Below are positions 25,324 through 34,886 of a stretch of 64,000 nucleotides of DNA, piece by piece; within the stretch, counting starts at the first letter, position 1, and each line of letters opens with the position of its first letter. The position numbers and the translations under genes were made by a program. Source of the stretch: an uncultured Bacilli bacterium. GTDB taxonomy: Bacteria; Bacillota_I; Bacilli_A; RF39; UBA660. The notes under the pieces were generated by a model that searched no databases, had not been told where the DNA came from, and was given only the letters and a program-made list of their open reading frames with translations. The stretch is taken from the NCBI GenBank assembly GCA_944363785.1, contig CALVVF010000006.1:1-64000 (forward strand), given 5' to 3'.

Positions 25324-26291
25324 TTATCTTCTGGATAAATGTTTTTGGATTAATCCTATATTTGTACTATTTTCTAAAGTGATATCTTGACTATCTAAGT
25401 ATTCTTCTACTGTTTTATTACCATCAAATACTGTTTGAATACCAGCAAGAATTTCTTTTCTTTCTTCTTGATTAGATTCTAAATAACGATCAAATAAATT
25501 CACCGCTTTTAATGTCGATGTAATATAAGCAGAGGCCTCTACTCGTTCAGTTCGCGAGTGATTGTTTTCTTCATATAATCCAATACACATTCTAAAAAAC
25601 TTCTAAAACGCATTGTCTCACATGCCGTTAACAGTTCTAAAGAATTGTCTAATTCTAAAGCAGCTACTTTTTCTAAAAAGATAGGTAATACTTCTTTATT
25701 ATGATAATTTTTTGTTGTTTGCTTTACCCTTTCTAATTGTGTATGAGTAATTTCATGAACTTTAGTAGCTGTGCTAAGTTTTGTGATATTATCTCCTAAA
25801 CTTATTTTCCATATCGGGATAATGACTTTTTTCAGATACTCATCATCAAGAATTAAAGTTAAAAATTTATGACATTTTCCAATCATAGAATGTCCAGATA
25901 TATATTCTATTGGTATTTGATTAGGATTAATATATTCTACACTTTTTTCTAATTCTTCATTAAATTTTGAAAGTGTATCTATATCGATCGTATTTCCTTC
26001 TATATAGGTATTCCATATTTGTTGACATTTTTCTAATGGTAAATAGGCAACGGGATGTATAGTAAAATGAGAAGTCAAAAATTCTTCTGTGTAAACGTTT
26101 ACTTGTTGCTTACTACAGTTAAATTTAAGTACTCTTTGATTAGCAGGTAGATTCGACATTAAACTAGCGATTCGTTTAATTTCTGGTGTTAATTCCATAG
26201 GTACTCTTCCTTTTTCATAGCCATATGCCAATAATTTACTACGAATGATTTTCCTTCTGATATTCCTTCCATTACTTTCACTCCTTGTCAT
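25324..26291 (-). pseudogene. Metalloprotease-like gene split by a frameshift
   Basis: Two overlapping frames look like one gene. The upstream frame (25539-26291, about 250 residues, or 219 from a likely ATG at 26198 with GGAAGAG upstream) contains KVHEITHTQLERV, an HExxH motif with a later Glu (FLEKVAALELD), as in zinc metallopeptidases. It ends in TRELNE. The downstream frame (25324-25590) continues in the -1 frame with an uninterrupted helical 80-residue tail starting near SRTERVEASAYI. A single-base change within 25539-25590 would join them into about 300 residues. No canonical slippery heptamer is seen. A second oddity is that the best ribosome site near the 5' end (AAGGAGTG) serves a 27-codon frame in another phase. 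It could be a decaying gene, an assembly error or two overlapping genes. Confidence 0.5.
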
Positions 26292-26423
26292 TAATGGGGC
26301 TTATTTTATCACAGAAGATAGAAAATGTCCAATTTTTTCTATTCACATGCGATTTCTTTTACTCTTTACTAGGTTTCTGTGGTAAGATTATTATAGTATA
26401 CTAAAAAATTTGAGGTGAAAAAA

Positions 26424-27371
26424 ATGAATTATATAAGTTATACAATTTTATTATCTTTTTTAATGACTACTTTTCCTTATTTCTACTTCATGAGTCAGAA
26501 AAAAGAATTTACAAACAAATTCAAAAAATACAATAATTTAATTTCTCTTAGCATATGGGGAGTAATTTCTTTTGGTATTAACTTTTTACTTTTGTCTTTT
26601 GCCAAAATGGATCCTTATATTCCCGCAATACTAGGTAGTTGTCTAGTTGGTACATTAGTCAATTATTGGTTGATGAAAAAATATATCGATAATCATAAAG
26701 TTCTAAAAGGAATTGGGATATTCTGTTTGTTTTTCTTCTCTAGTTTATTTCAACTTATTCCTATCTGGTTATTCCAACTTGATTCTTTAGAAGGAAAAGT
26801 AGGTAGTTATCTTACTCTATTTTCTAATTTAATTCTTTTTGGTATTTTATTTTGGATTTACAGAAAGGATATCAAAAGAGATTTTCAAGACTTTAAAAAG
26901 AACTTTAATCAAAACCTTGATATTGGTTTTAAATATTGGTTAATTGGTGTAATCGTTATGGTAGTAGCGAATAGTTGTATTATTTTTCTATTACCAGAAG
27001 CTCAAGCTACTAATGAAGAAAGTGTACAAAATGTTATTCATGCCGCCCCTTTTATTTCATTAATTAGTGTTGGGATTATTGGTCCTTTTATTGAAGAAAT
27101 GGTCTTCCGTCGTTCTTTCCGGGAAGTATTTAGTGATAAGTGGTTATTTGTTTTGATGTCAGGATTAATTTTCGGAAGTCTACATGTTATCTTATCGATT
27201 TCTTCGCCTTGGGATTTTGCTTATATTATTCCTTATAGTTCACTAGGATTTGCATTTGGGTTGATGTATGTTAAAACTAATAATATTTTTACCCCTATTT
27301 TCTTACATGTCTTTCATAACTTTATGTTAACACTATTATCCATTGTTGGAACGATGATGGTGGTATTATGA
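26424..27371 (+). CDS. CPBP-family intramembrane metalloprotease
   Basis: The protein is about 315 residues from the ATG at 26424 (GAGGTGA 7 nt upstream; a GTG-started frame begins inside that site). It has about eight membrane helices. The CPBP motifs are PFIEEMVFRRSFREV (EExxxR), FGSLHVILS (His) and FLHVFHNFMLT (HxxxN-type). Such proteins cleave or process membrane or prenylated substrates, or serve in bacteriocin self-immunity; the substrate is unknown. It overlaps the downstream phosphoesterase gene by 4 nt (ATGA). Confidence 0.88.
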   Translation: MNYISYTILLSFLMTTFPYFYFMSQKKEFTNKFKKYNNLISLSIWGVISFGINFLLLSFAKMDPYIPAILGSCLVGTLVNYWLMKKYIDNHKVLKGIGIFCLFFFSSLFQLIPIWLFQLDSLEGKVGSYLTLFSNLILFGILFWIYRKDIKRDFQDFKKNFNQNLDIGFKYWLIGVIVMVVANSCIIFLLPEAQATNEESVQNVIHAAPFISLISVGIIGPFIEEMVFRRSFREVFSDKWLFVLMSGLIFGSLHVILSISSPWDFAYIIPYSSLGFAFGLMYVKTNNIFTPIFLHVFHNFMLTLLSIVGTMMVVL

Positions 27372-28282
27372 GTAGTCGTGAAGAAAAAAGTAAAAAGATA
27401 GAAGAAGAAATGGAAAGTGAAGAAAAGAAAGAAAAACAACATCGTCAACTTCTACGGATTTTTTTTATTTTCTTTCTCCTTACCTTTTTAGTGGTTGGCT
27501 TTTTCTGTTATATGCGGTTTGTGGGGACAAGTGGACTAGTCGTTCGAGAATATAAAGTAGTCGATAAAATGTTACCGGAGTCATTTCATGGCTTTAAGGT
27601 AGTACATTTTTCAGATTTACATTATCAATCCACTTTTGATTATTCAGATTTAAAACATTTAGTGACTGAAATTAATCGCTTAAAGCCGGATATTGTCGTA
27701 TTTACTGGCGATCTTACTGATCAAGGTACTCAAATTCAAGAAAAAGATATCCAACAGCTACAAGAAGAACTAGGAAAAATCGAGGCATCGACTGGTTTAT
27801 ATGCGGTTCGTGGTAATCATGATTATGCCGATAATACTTTTGATTTAGTTTTTCAAGCTACTTCTTTTCAAATCTTAGATAATCGCTATGATCTTATTTA
27901 TTATCATGGATCTACTCCGATTTTAATTACCGGGTTAGGTAGTAGTCTACAGAATGATCTAGATATTGGGCAAGCCTATAGTTATATAGATAGTCAGTCT
28001 TTGTTCACTATTTCTTTATTTCATGAACCTGATGTAATCGATCAGATTCTTCCTAATAACCATGTCAATTTGGCATTAAGTGGACATTCTCATAATGGTC
28101 AGATCACTCTTCCTAAAATAGGAGCGATTATGACCGTAGATGGGGCGAAAAAATATCCTAATCCTTATTATTCCATCGATGATACTAAGCTTTTCGTTTC
28201 GGGTGGTTTAGGTACTAGTGTATATAAATTACGGTTATTTAATCGGCCGAATATTAATTTATATCGCTTAGTCAATTCATAA
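27368..28282 (+). CDS. Membrane-anchored metallophosphoesterase (YkuE-like)
   Basis: This 304-residue protein has a charged Lys/Glu N-terminus, then one membrane helix (about 33-54), then a calcineurin-type phosphoesterase domain facing outside. All metal-binding motifs are present: FSDLHYQS, FTGDLTDQG, RGNHDYAD and LSGHSHNGQ. YkuE-type enzymes cleave phosphoesters such as those of cell-surface or lipid-linked substrates. It is co-translated with the CPBP gene (4-nt overlap). Confidence 0.9.
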   Translation: MSSREEKSKKIEEEMESEEKKEKQHRQLLRIFFIFFLLTFLVVGFFCYMRFVGTSGLVVREYKVVDKMLPESFHGFKVVHFSDLHYQSTFDYSDLKHLVTEINRLKPDIVVFTGDLTDQGTQIQEKDIQQLQEELGKIEASTGLYAVRGNHDYADNTFDLVFQATSFQILDNRYDLIYYHGSTPILITGLGSSLQNDLDIGQAYSYIDSQSLFTISLFHEPDVIDQILPNNHVNLALSGHSHNGQITLPKIGAIMTVDGAKKYPNPYYSIDDTKLFVSGGLGTSVYKLRLFNRPNINLYRLVNS

Positions 28283-28293
28283 TAGATACTTAT

Positions 28294-28327
28294 AAAATGA
28301 AAAAAAATATTTTTTTTCATTTTTTTT
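28294..28327 (+). terminator. AT-only palindromic terminator
   Basis: AAAATGAAAAAAAATATTTTTTTTCATTTT is a perfect palindrome (split here at its AT centre) followed by more T. It closes the CPBP-phosphoesterase unit. Confidence 0.5.
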
Positions 28328-28389
28328 CTCCAAAAAGATAACAAAAAAAGTTATAATACTGGATGAACTAGACGAGCGGTGGTGATAAG

Positions 28390-28935
28390 ATGAATTCGTG
28401 GCTAGATCAGGTTCGATTAGATCATGCACTTAGAAAATTACAACAAGGAAATACAAAAGCTTGGGAAGAAATCTATCAACTTCTCTATCCATCTATTTTT
28501 CGCTATATATTTTCTCTGATTAGAGATTATTATCAAGCGGAAGATATCACCCAAGAAGTATTTATCCGAATTGAAAAATACAAACGACGTTATATTCCCG
28601 GCACTAACGTCAAAGCTTGGGTTTATCAAATGGCAAAAAATCTCGTTTATACTAAGAAAAAACAGATGCGAGAAATTCCATTAGAGAGTGATAAATTAGA
28701 TTTTATTATCGATAGTAGTAGGCAAAAACCAACTACTGATCTATCTTTTGTACAAGAAGCTTTGGATTGTTTAACTGAAGTAGAAAAACAGATTGTCACT
28801 CTTCATCTTTACGGTGGTTTAAAACATTATGAAACCGCACAAGTATTACACCTACCCTATTCTAAAGTTCGTTCATCATATACTTATGCTTTATCCAAAA
28901 TTAGGAAAAAGTTAGGGGGTATTTCGTATGAATAG
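28390..28935 (+). CDS. ECF-type RNA polymerase sigma factor
   Basis: This 181-residue protein has region 2 at about 25-95 (DYYQAEDITQEVFIRIEKYK and VKAWVYQMAKNLVY) and region 4 at about 118-178 (CLTEVEKQIVTLHLYGG and a HTH ending in YTYALSKIRKKLG). Region 3 is absent, as expected for ECF factors. A -10 TATAAT at 28352-28357 lies upstream. The next gene, overlapping by 8 nt, encodes a single-pass membrane protein typical of anti-sigma factors, so this sigma is probably held at the membrane until a surface signal releases it. Confidence 0.92.
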   Translation: MNSWLDQVRLDHALRKLQQGNTKAWEEIYQLLYPSIFRYIFSLIRDYYQAEDITQEVFIRIEKYKRRYIPGTNVKAWVYQMAKNLVYTKKKQMREIPLESDKLDFIIDSSRQKPTTDLSFVQEALDCLTEVEKQIVTLHLYGGLKHYETAQVLHLPYSKVRSSYTYALSKIRKKLGGISYE

Positions 28936-29470
28936 ACGTATAGAAGTAAAACTAAAAAGAAGTCTAGATGTGTATTTGCCACATGATTATGAGAAGAAAA
29001 CAAATTGGCACTTTGCCTATACAGGAGGTATTATTGCTTTGATCGTTTGTCTTTCTTGCTTAATTAAACCAACTACACTCTATTTTAATCCCGATATTTA
29101 TCTATCTGGTATGACAACGAAGATGAATCCACTTGCTGGTGAACAAACTGTGTCTAATCTTGCTTCCTTTCCTACTTGGAATGAGGATGTAGGAGTTAAC
29201 TATCAGTATCAGTACGATGAAGATACACTACATATTACCTATCAAAAAGAATTTACTGTCTATTTGACGATGAAAAAAGAAGAATTACCAATATCATCAG
29301 AATCAAAGGGGTCAAAAATAGCGAATACGACTGTGCATTTAGCTTATCAAGATGGTATTTATCAAGCCATTTGGCAAGTAGATGATTTTACTGTCGTAGT
29401 TCAAATGCATAGTAGTAGGAATCAATTTATTCAAGAAATCAATCATATTATAAAGGAGAATTTAACATGA
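28928..29470 (+). CDS. Putative membrane anti-sigma factor
   Basis: In this 180-residue protein, residues 1-28 are basic and cytosolic, a single membrane helix spans about 30-47 (FAYTGGIIALIVCLSCLI), and about 130 residues follow outside. It has no zinc-binding HxxxCxxC anti-sigma motif, so the family is not recognised from sequence. The call rests on overlap with the ECF gene and topology. It overlaps the next lipoprotein gene by ATGA. If true, its release could involve the PrsW-like protease at 19507. Confidence 0.55.
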   Translation: MNRRIEVKLKRSLDVYLPHDYEKKTNWHFAYTGGIIALIVCLSCLIKPTTLYFNPDIYLSGMTTKMNPLAGEQTVSNLASFPTWNEDVGVNYQYQYDEDTLHITYQKEFTVYLTMKKEELPISSESKGSKIANTTVHLAYQDGIYQAIWQVDDFTVVVQMHSSRNQFIQEINHIIKENLT

Positions 29471-29928
29471 AAAAAATAATACTTAGTTTATGTGTCGTCT
29501 TAGCTTTGGTTTGTATGACCGGTTGTGGCGCAAAAGAAAAGAATATTGAAGGCTCTTTAGAAGAGATTATGACAAAAGTCTATCAAGGAATAGATGAAGA
29601 AAAATTACCAATGATGTTATCTAATGTCGAAGTAACAGATGAAAATATCGAAAACTATTTAGGTACAAAAGATATTCAATATAAAGAAGCTTTAGCCTCT
29701 GAATCGATGGCTGGTTCTATTGCTCATTCTGTAGTACTTGTTCGTATGGAAGAAGGAGCAGATGTTGAAGAAGCTAAAAACTTAATTAAAGAAAAAGCAA
29801 ACCCTAGAAAATGGATCTGTGTAGAAGCAGAAAATGTCTATGTAGAAAGTAAAGGCGATTTAATTATTTTAATTATGAGTGGTGAACTTGCTGATCCTAT
29901 AAAGACAAATTTTGAACAATTATCATAA
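29467..29928 (+). CDS. Lipoprotein, DUF4358-like
   Basis: In this 153-residue protein, residues 1-20 are a lipoprotein signal peptide with lipobox MTGC (Cys about 20). The mature part, about 130 residues, has the pattern AHSVVLVRMEEGADVEEAKN followed by a strand-rich tail ending LIILIMSGELAD, resembling DUF4358 proteins of unknown function. It would be on the outer face of the membrane. It is third in the ECF operon and might be part of its sensing or target set. Confidence 0.7.
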   Translation: MKKIILSLCVVLALVCMTGCGAKEKNIEGSLEEIMTKVYQGIDEEKLPMMLSNVEVTDENIENYLGTKDIQYKEALASESMAGSIAHSVVLVRMEEGADVEEAKNLIKEKANPRKWICVEAENVYVESKGDLIILIMSGELADPIKTNFEQLS

Positions 29929-29980
29929 AAAAAACAGGAAAAAGACCGGGAATTTTTTCTTAGAAAAGGAGTAACCTCAT

Positions 29981-31375
29981 ATGGTTTTTTCTAGTATTAC
30001 TTTTCTCTTTTTTTATCTACCTATCGTATTACTCTGTTACTATTTATTGTTTCGAAAACACAAAAATACTGTTCTACTAATTGCTAGTTTAGCTTTTTAT
30101 TTTTATGGCGAACCAAAATATATTCTCGTTTTAGTTTTCTCTTGTTGCTTCAATTATCTCTTTGGAAAATTAATCGAAAAAAAACGTCAATATGCAACAC
30201 CTCTTTTAATCATTGACTTATTTATTAATTTTGGAATGCTATTTTACTTTAAGTATTTTGGTTTTTTTATCGAAAATATCAATAGTCTATTAGATCTTCA
30301 GTTACTTGTCCCTAATATAGTGATGCCGATTGGTATTAGTTTTTTTACTTTTCAAGCTACGAGTTATACCATCGATATCTATCAAAAAAAGGTAAAAAGT
30401 GCTAAAAATTTATGGACATTTGCGACTTATCTTGCTCTTTTTCCGCAACTGGTTGCTGGACCTATCGTTCGTTATGAAACGGTTTGTGAAGAGTTAGAAA
30501 ATCGAGAAGAAACACGAAGTTTATTTGCTGAAGGTATCGGACGATTTACGATTGGTTTAGCCAAAAAGGTACTACTTGCTAATGTATTGGGAGAATTAGT
30601 TGCCCTATTAGGTGAATTAAGTACACCTACTATTTTGGCCTATTGGATTCAAGCAATTGCGATTACTTTACAACTTTATTTTGACTTCTCTGGTTATTCG
30701 GATATGGCAATTGGACTTGGTAAAATGTTTGGCTTTCACTTTTTGGAAAACTTCCAATATCCATTAGTCGCAAAGAGTATTACCGATTTTTGGCGGAGAT
30801 GGCATATTTCTCTATCTAGTTGGTTTAAAGATTATGTATATATTCCATTAGGGGGAAATCGTAAAGGACTTATTCGCCAATGTATAAATATTTTTATTGT
30901 CTGGTGTTTGACTGGACTTTGGCATGGAGCTAGTTGGAATTTTGTCTTTTGGGGGATTTATTTCGGTGTATTACTGATCATTGAAAAAACGTTGTTGAAA
31001 AAGACATTAAATTCCCATCCTATTCTAGCTCATCTATATACTTTTATTTTGATTATCATTAGCTTTGTTATTTTCCATTTCGATAATCTATCACAACTTA
31101 GTACATTCTTAAATGGAATGTTTGGTCTAGGTAATTTATCCTTTAGTAGTCAAGAAACCATTTATTACCTTAGAAGTTATGCTGTCGTATTAGTAATCAG
31201 TTTAATTGCAGCTACCCCATTAGCTAAACAATTGATTAGTCGTATCGATCAGTATCCTCACTTCTCTAAGCTAAAAGACATACTGGAAGTTGTTTTATAT
31301 TTTTGCCTTTTACTTCTTTCCGTATCCTTTTTAGTGGATGAGAGTTATAATCCATTCTTATATTTTAGATTTTAG
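29981..31375 (+). CDS. MBOAT-family O-acyltransferase (AlgI/DltB-like)
   Basis: This 464-residue protein has about eleven membrane helices. The MBOAT motif blocks DFWRRWHISLSSWFKDYVY and LTGLWHGASWNFVFWG are present; the second holds the catalytic His (about 313). It moves acyl groups across the membrane to a surface polymer, as AlgI does for alginate and DltB for teichoic acid. The DHHW-type partner lies 9 nt downstream, so a polysaccharide or wall polymer is likely O-acetylated. No dltA/C is nearby, which argues against D-alanylation. Confidence 0.9.
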   Translation: MVFSSITFLFFYLPIVLLCYYLLFRKHKNTVLLIASLAFYFYGEPKYILVLVFSCCFNYLFGKLIEKKRQYATPLLIIDLFINFGMLFYFKYFGFFIENINSLLDLQLLVPNIVMPIGISFFTFQATSYTIDIYQKKVKSAKNLWTFATYLALFPQLVAGPIVRYETVCEELENREETRSLFAEGIGRFTIGLAKKVLLANVLGELVALLGELSTPTILAYWIQAIAITLQLYFDFSGYSDMAIGLGKMFGFHFLENFQYPLVAKSITDFWRRWHISLSSWFKDYVYIPLGGNRKGLIRQCINIFIVWCLTGLWHGASWNFVFWGIYFGVLLIIEKTLLKKTLNSHPILAHLYTFILIIISFVIFHFDNLSQLSTFLNGMFGLGNLSFSSQETIYYLRSYAVVLVISLIAATPLAKQLISRIDQYPHFSKLKDILEVVLYFCLLLLSVSFLVDESYNPFLYFRF

Positions 31376-31384
31376 GAGGAGTTC

Positions 31385-32485
31385 ATGAAAGATAATTTAA
31401 TTATTGGTGAATTTATTGTATTCATCTTTGGTTTTTTTATTCTCAGTTTTTTACTTCCCGATCAAGAAGTATCTGTATCCGAACGACGTCATCTTGAGAA
31501 ATTACCAGAGTTTAGTTTTCAAAAAGTTATGGATGGGGACTATTTTAAAAGTTTAGATCAGTATTTTAATGATCAATTTCCTTATCGTGATCAGTTTCGA
31601 TGGCTTAAAGCTCAAGCTCAATTTTCTCTGTTTCAAAAATTAGATAATCAAAATATTTTTATTGAAGATAATCAAGTATTTTCTCTTAGCTCTGCTTGGA
31701 ATGAGAAAGAGATCAAACACTTTACGGATAAACTTTTAGAGATTAAAAAGCGTTATTTAACTTCTAATCAAAATATCTATTATAGTATCATTCCTGATAA
31801 AATTGCTTACTTGGAAAGTAGTATATATCCAAAGTTTAATTATCCCCGTTTAAATCAAACGATTTCGCAGCAACTTAATTCTCAAACTGGTGCCGGTTCT
31901 TCATTCCACTATATTGATCTGTTCTCACTCCTATCTTTAGATGACTATTATCGAACAGACATCCACTGGCGCCAAGAGAAAATTAGCCATATTGCCCGTA
32001 ATTTAGTCGAAGAAATGGGTCATCCTTATGTCAGTTCAAAAATGGAAGAACATACTTTCTCGCCATTTTACGGTTCACTTTATGGCCAATCAGCACTACC
32101 AATTGAAGCAGATACACTTACTTATCTTAGTAATGATGTTTTAGATCAAATAGAAGTTTGGAACTATGAAAAACAGAAAAAGGAAAAAATATATCAACCA
32201 CAAGCTTTAACGGGAATTGATGCTTATAGTGTCTTCTTATCTGGTCCTTCTGCACTTTTAGAAATCGAAAATCCTAATCAGGAAGAAGGAGAACTTATCA
32301 TCTTCCGTGATTCGTTTGCGAGTAGCTTAACTCCATTATTAATTGAGTCCTATCATCATATTACCTTAATCGATTTACGCTATATTGCAACCGATCTACT
32401 AGATGATCTCGTTGATTTTGAGGGCAAAGATATTTTATTCTTATACAGTGTTCCCGTAATTAATCAAAGTAGTATTTTAAAATAA
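31385..32485 (+). CDS. DHHW/AlgX-type O-acetylation partner protein
   Basis: This 366-residue protein has an N-terminal membrane segment (about 6-23) and an extracytoplasmic SGNH-like domain. It has DYYRTDIHWRQEKIS, a variant of the DHHW motif, and IIFRDSFASSLTPLL, the conserved Ser block. In alginate and similar systems, AlgX/AlgJ-type proteins receive the acetyl group from the MBOAT partner and transfer it to the polymer. It has AGGAGGAG before its ATG and is in the MBOAT operon. Confidence 0.82.
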   Translation: MKDNLIIGEFIVFIFGFFILSFLLPDQEVSVSERRHLEKLPEFSFQKVMDGDYFKSLDQYFNDQFPYRDQFRWLKAQAQFSLFQKLDNQNIFIEDNQVFSLSSAWNEKEIKHFTDKLLEIKKRYLTSNQNIYYSIIPDKIAYLESSIYPKFNYPRLNQTISQQLNSQTGAGSSFHYIDLFSLLSLDDYYRTDIHWRQEKISHIARNLVEEMGHPYVSSKMEEHTFSPFYGSLYGQSALPIEADTLTYLSNDVLDQIEVWNYEKQKKEKIYQPQALTGIDAYSVFLSGPSALLEIENPNQEEGELIIFRDSFASSLTPLLIESYHHITLIDLRYIATDLLDDLVDFEGKDILFLYSVPVINQSSILK

Positions 32486-32487
32486 AG

Positions 32488-32528
32488 AAAACCTAATCTC
32501 TTTACTAGAGAATTAGGTTTCTTTTTTT
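32488..32528 (+). terminator. Terminator of the MBOAT operon
   Basis: AAACCTAAT, CTC / GAG, ATTAGGTTT hairpin followed by CTTTTTTT. Confidence 0.85.
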
Positions 32529-32549
32529 AGGTTCCGGATAGTAGCAAAA

Positions 32550-32578
32550 TAAAAAACTCGTTTTTAAAACGAGTTTGA
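32550..32578 (-). terminator. Terminator for the gene at 32582
   Basis: Minus-strand AAACTCGTTTT / AAAACGAGTTTTTT hairpin followed by T. It overlaps the stop region. Confidence 0.75.
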
Positions 32579-32581
32579 TGT

Positions 32582-33409
32582 TTATTTGACTAATTCTACT
32601 TGGTCGAAATAATAACTTCCTGTTTCTTTATCTTTTAAGAATGTAAATTGATAAACGGGAACATCATCACGGCATGAGTCAATACCATAGTTTTCTGCTG
32701 TACCAATAAGATCAGTAGCCCCTAGATCACTGTAGATGTAGTAGTATGTCTTCTTCTCCTCTAAATTATAGTCAAAATTAATAAAAGCTACTTTTTGACT
32801 AATGGTAATCTTATCATCATCTTCCTCTGTATTTACTAATTCTGTATAGATCGTCGTTCTAGCTGATTCATCACAATCAGATGGTAGTTGTTGGTAACGT
32901 TTTTGTTCCTCATCGTATTTAAAGTTCGTATAACTACAACTATTGCCATTTAGGGAAGCATGTTCATATTTGACTTTTTGACCAAAGATCGCTACTAAGG
33001 CATCTTCAACCTCTTTAGCCTCAATTTCTAATTTTTTATCGGTATTTAAATACTTGGTTGGATTTTCGGCAACAATTTTTCTAATAGCCATATAGATTTT
33101 GATATTGTTTGCCATTTTACTTGCCGTTACTTTTTCACTTTGGAAAAAGTAACCATAATACTCAGCTGGCAAAGTATTTAAATTTAAATAGTTAATTAAC
33201 GTATAGTAATCTGGTGTCTTTACCTCTGCTGGATCAGTTGGTTGTGGAGTAGCTTCTGTTTTCTTATCATTATCTTTTTCGGCTGGGGTTACGAATAGGA
33301 TGATTATTACAACGACAATTATAATGAATATCAAGGCAAAGATACCGATTTTTATCCACATTGGATTCATAGTTATTGGTTTTTTATTTTTATTTATCTC
33401 TTTTTTCAT
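32582..33409 (-). CDS. Single-pass membrane protein, hypothetical
   Basis: The protein is about 275 residues from the ATG at 33409 (GAGTGAG upstream). The N-terminus is basic, a membrane helix spans about 21-45 (IFALIFIIIVVVIIILFV), then an external domain of about 220 residues contains four Cys (SCSYTN, SDCDES, DSCRDD region) that could form disulfides. A Pro/Thr-rich linker follows the helix. It lies 25 nt downstream of proS and is probably co-transcribed. I do not recognise the family. Confidence 0.6.
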   Translation of the reverse strand: MKKEINKNKKPITMNPMWIKIGIFALIFIIIVVVIIILFVTPAEKDNDKKTEATPQPTDPAEVKTPDYYTLINYLNLNTLPAEYYGYFFQSEKVTASKMANNIKIYMAIRKIVAENPTKYLNTDKKLEIEAKEVEDALVAIFGQKVKYEHASLNGNSCSYTNFKYDEEQKRYQQLPSDCDESARTTIYTELVNTEEDDDKITISQKVAFINFDYNLEEKKTYYYIYSDLGATDLIGTAENYGIDSCRDDVPVYQFTFLKDKETGSYYFDQVELVK

Positions 33410-33433
33410 TTTTCTCACTCTTATTTAATTTTT

Positions 33434-34867
33434 TTAATATTGTTTACCCCAGTAAACTAAATATTTTGCTTCTTCACCGCAGCAGACACATTTACCAGTT
33501 GGTTCATGGTCATCAAAAGGAATACAACGTGAAGTAACACCGGCTTTCTCTTTAATTAGATCTTCACATTCTCTTTTTCCACACCAAGATGCACGAATAA
33601 ACCCATTTTCTTGTTTAGCTAAGGTTATCATTTCTTCAAAAGTAGAAACAGTTTTTGTCATATCTTCTCTTCTGATCTTAGCTCGCAAATACATACTGTT
33701 TTGAATGTCTAGTAACATCTTGATGACTTCCTCTGTTACTTCACTTAGAGATATTGCTGTTTTTTCTAAAGTATCTCTTCTAACTAAAATACAAGTATCT
33801 GTAGCAACATCACGTGGTCCTATTTCAATACGAAGCGGAATTCCTCTCATTTCACTTTCAGCAAATCTAAAGCCTGGTGATTTTTCACTATCATCTACTT
33901 CACAACTGATATTTAATAGTTTTAACTCTTTAGCAATTTCATAACTTTTTTCTAGTACCTCAGGATTATTTTTTCCAATTGGAATAATATTTACTTTGAT
34001 TGGAGCGATATTTGGTGGTAAAACTAACCCATGATCGTCACTATGCGTCATGATCATCGCTCCGATAATTCTAGTCGACATTCCCCACGATGTTTGATAC
34101 ATGTAACGCATTTTGTTTTCTTTATCCAAATAAGTCATTTGAAAGGCTTTAGCAAAACTATCTCCAAAATAATGAGAAGTACCCGATTGAAGAGCAACAC
34201 CATTATACATTAGTGCTTCTATCGTATAGGTATTTTCTGCCCCTGCAAATTTTTCTTTAGCAGTTTTTTCTCCTTTAATTACAGGAATAGCTAAGATATC
34301 TTCACAAAAATCGGCATAAATATTTAACATTTTCAATGTTTCTTCTTGGGCTTCTTCTTTACTAGCATGAACAGTATGTCCTTCTTGCCATAAAAATTCT
34401 CTACTTCTTAGAAAAGGTCGAGTAGTTTTTTCCCAACGAACGACACTACACCATTGATTGTATAATTTTGGTAAATCTCGATAACTCTTTATTATATTGG
34501 CATAATGTTCACAAAACAAAGTCTCGCTTGTTGGACGAACGCATAGTCTTTCGGTTAGTTCTTCCTCACCTCCATGGGTAATCCAAGCGACTTCAGGTGC
34601 AAATCCTTCGACGTGATCTTTTTCTTTATTGAGTAGTGATTCAGAAATTAATAGTGGCATATAAACATTTTGATGTCCGGTTTCTTTGAATCTCTTATCT
34701 AGTTCTTTCTGAATATTTTCCCAGATTGCATAACCATATGGACGAATAATTAAACATCCTTTTACTGAAGAATAATCTACTAATTCGGCCTTTAAGCAGA
34801 TGTCTGTATACCATTTGGCAAAATCATCATCACGACTTGTAATTTCTTTTACTTGTTTATCATTCAT
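33434..34867 (-). CDS. proS: Prolyl-tRNA synthetase (type 3, eukaryote/archaeal-like)
   Basis: The protein is about 477 residues; the ATG at 34867 is chosen by AGGGAG 7 nt upstream. Class II core motifs are visible: RPYGYAIWENIQKELD, RPTSETLFCEHYANI and RWEKTTRPFLRSREFLWQEG. The C-terminal zinc-like tail CGKRECEDLIKEK, CVCCGEEAKYLVYWGKQY is typical of the short type-3 ProRS without the editing insertion. It charges tRNA-Pro. No T-box leader is seen; a promoter is directly upstream. Confidence 0.95.
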   Translation of the reverse strand: MNDKQVKEITSRDDDFAKWYTDICLKAELVDYSSVKGCLIIRPYGYAIWENIQKELDKRFKETGHQNVYMPLLISESLLNKEKDHVEGFAPEVAWITHGGEEELTERLCVRPTSETLFCEHYANIIKSYRDLPKLYNQWCSVVRWEKTTRPFLRSREFLWQEGHTVHASKEEAQEETLKMLNIYADFCEDILAIPVIKGEKTAKEKFAGAENTYTIEALMYNGVALQSGTSHYFGDSFAKAFQMTYLDKENKMRYMYQTSWGMSTRIIGAMIMTHSDDHGLVLPPNIAPIKVNIIPIGKNNPEVLEKSYEIAKELKLLNISCEVDDSEKSPGFRFAESEMRGIPLRIEIGPRDVATDTCILVRRDTLEKTAISLSEVTEEVIKMLLDIQNSMYLRAKIRREDMTKTVSTFEEMITLAKQENGFIRASWCGKRECEDLIKEKAGVTSRCIPFDDHEPTGKCVCCGEEAKYLVYWGKQY

Positions 34868-34886
34868 GTTTTCACTCCCTAATAAA

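Noticed and set aside
25539-25590. Programmed -1 frameshift joining the two metalloprotease frames
   Set aside because: No X-XXY-YYZ slippery heptamer or clear downstream pseudoknot; a mutation or sequencing error is simpler.
28294-28327. The AT-only palindrome as a regulator operator
   Set aside because: Its position right after a gene and the trailing T-run fit a terminator better; only A/T pairs make it weak evidence for a binding site.
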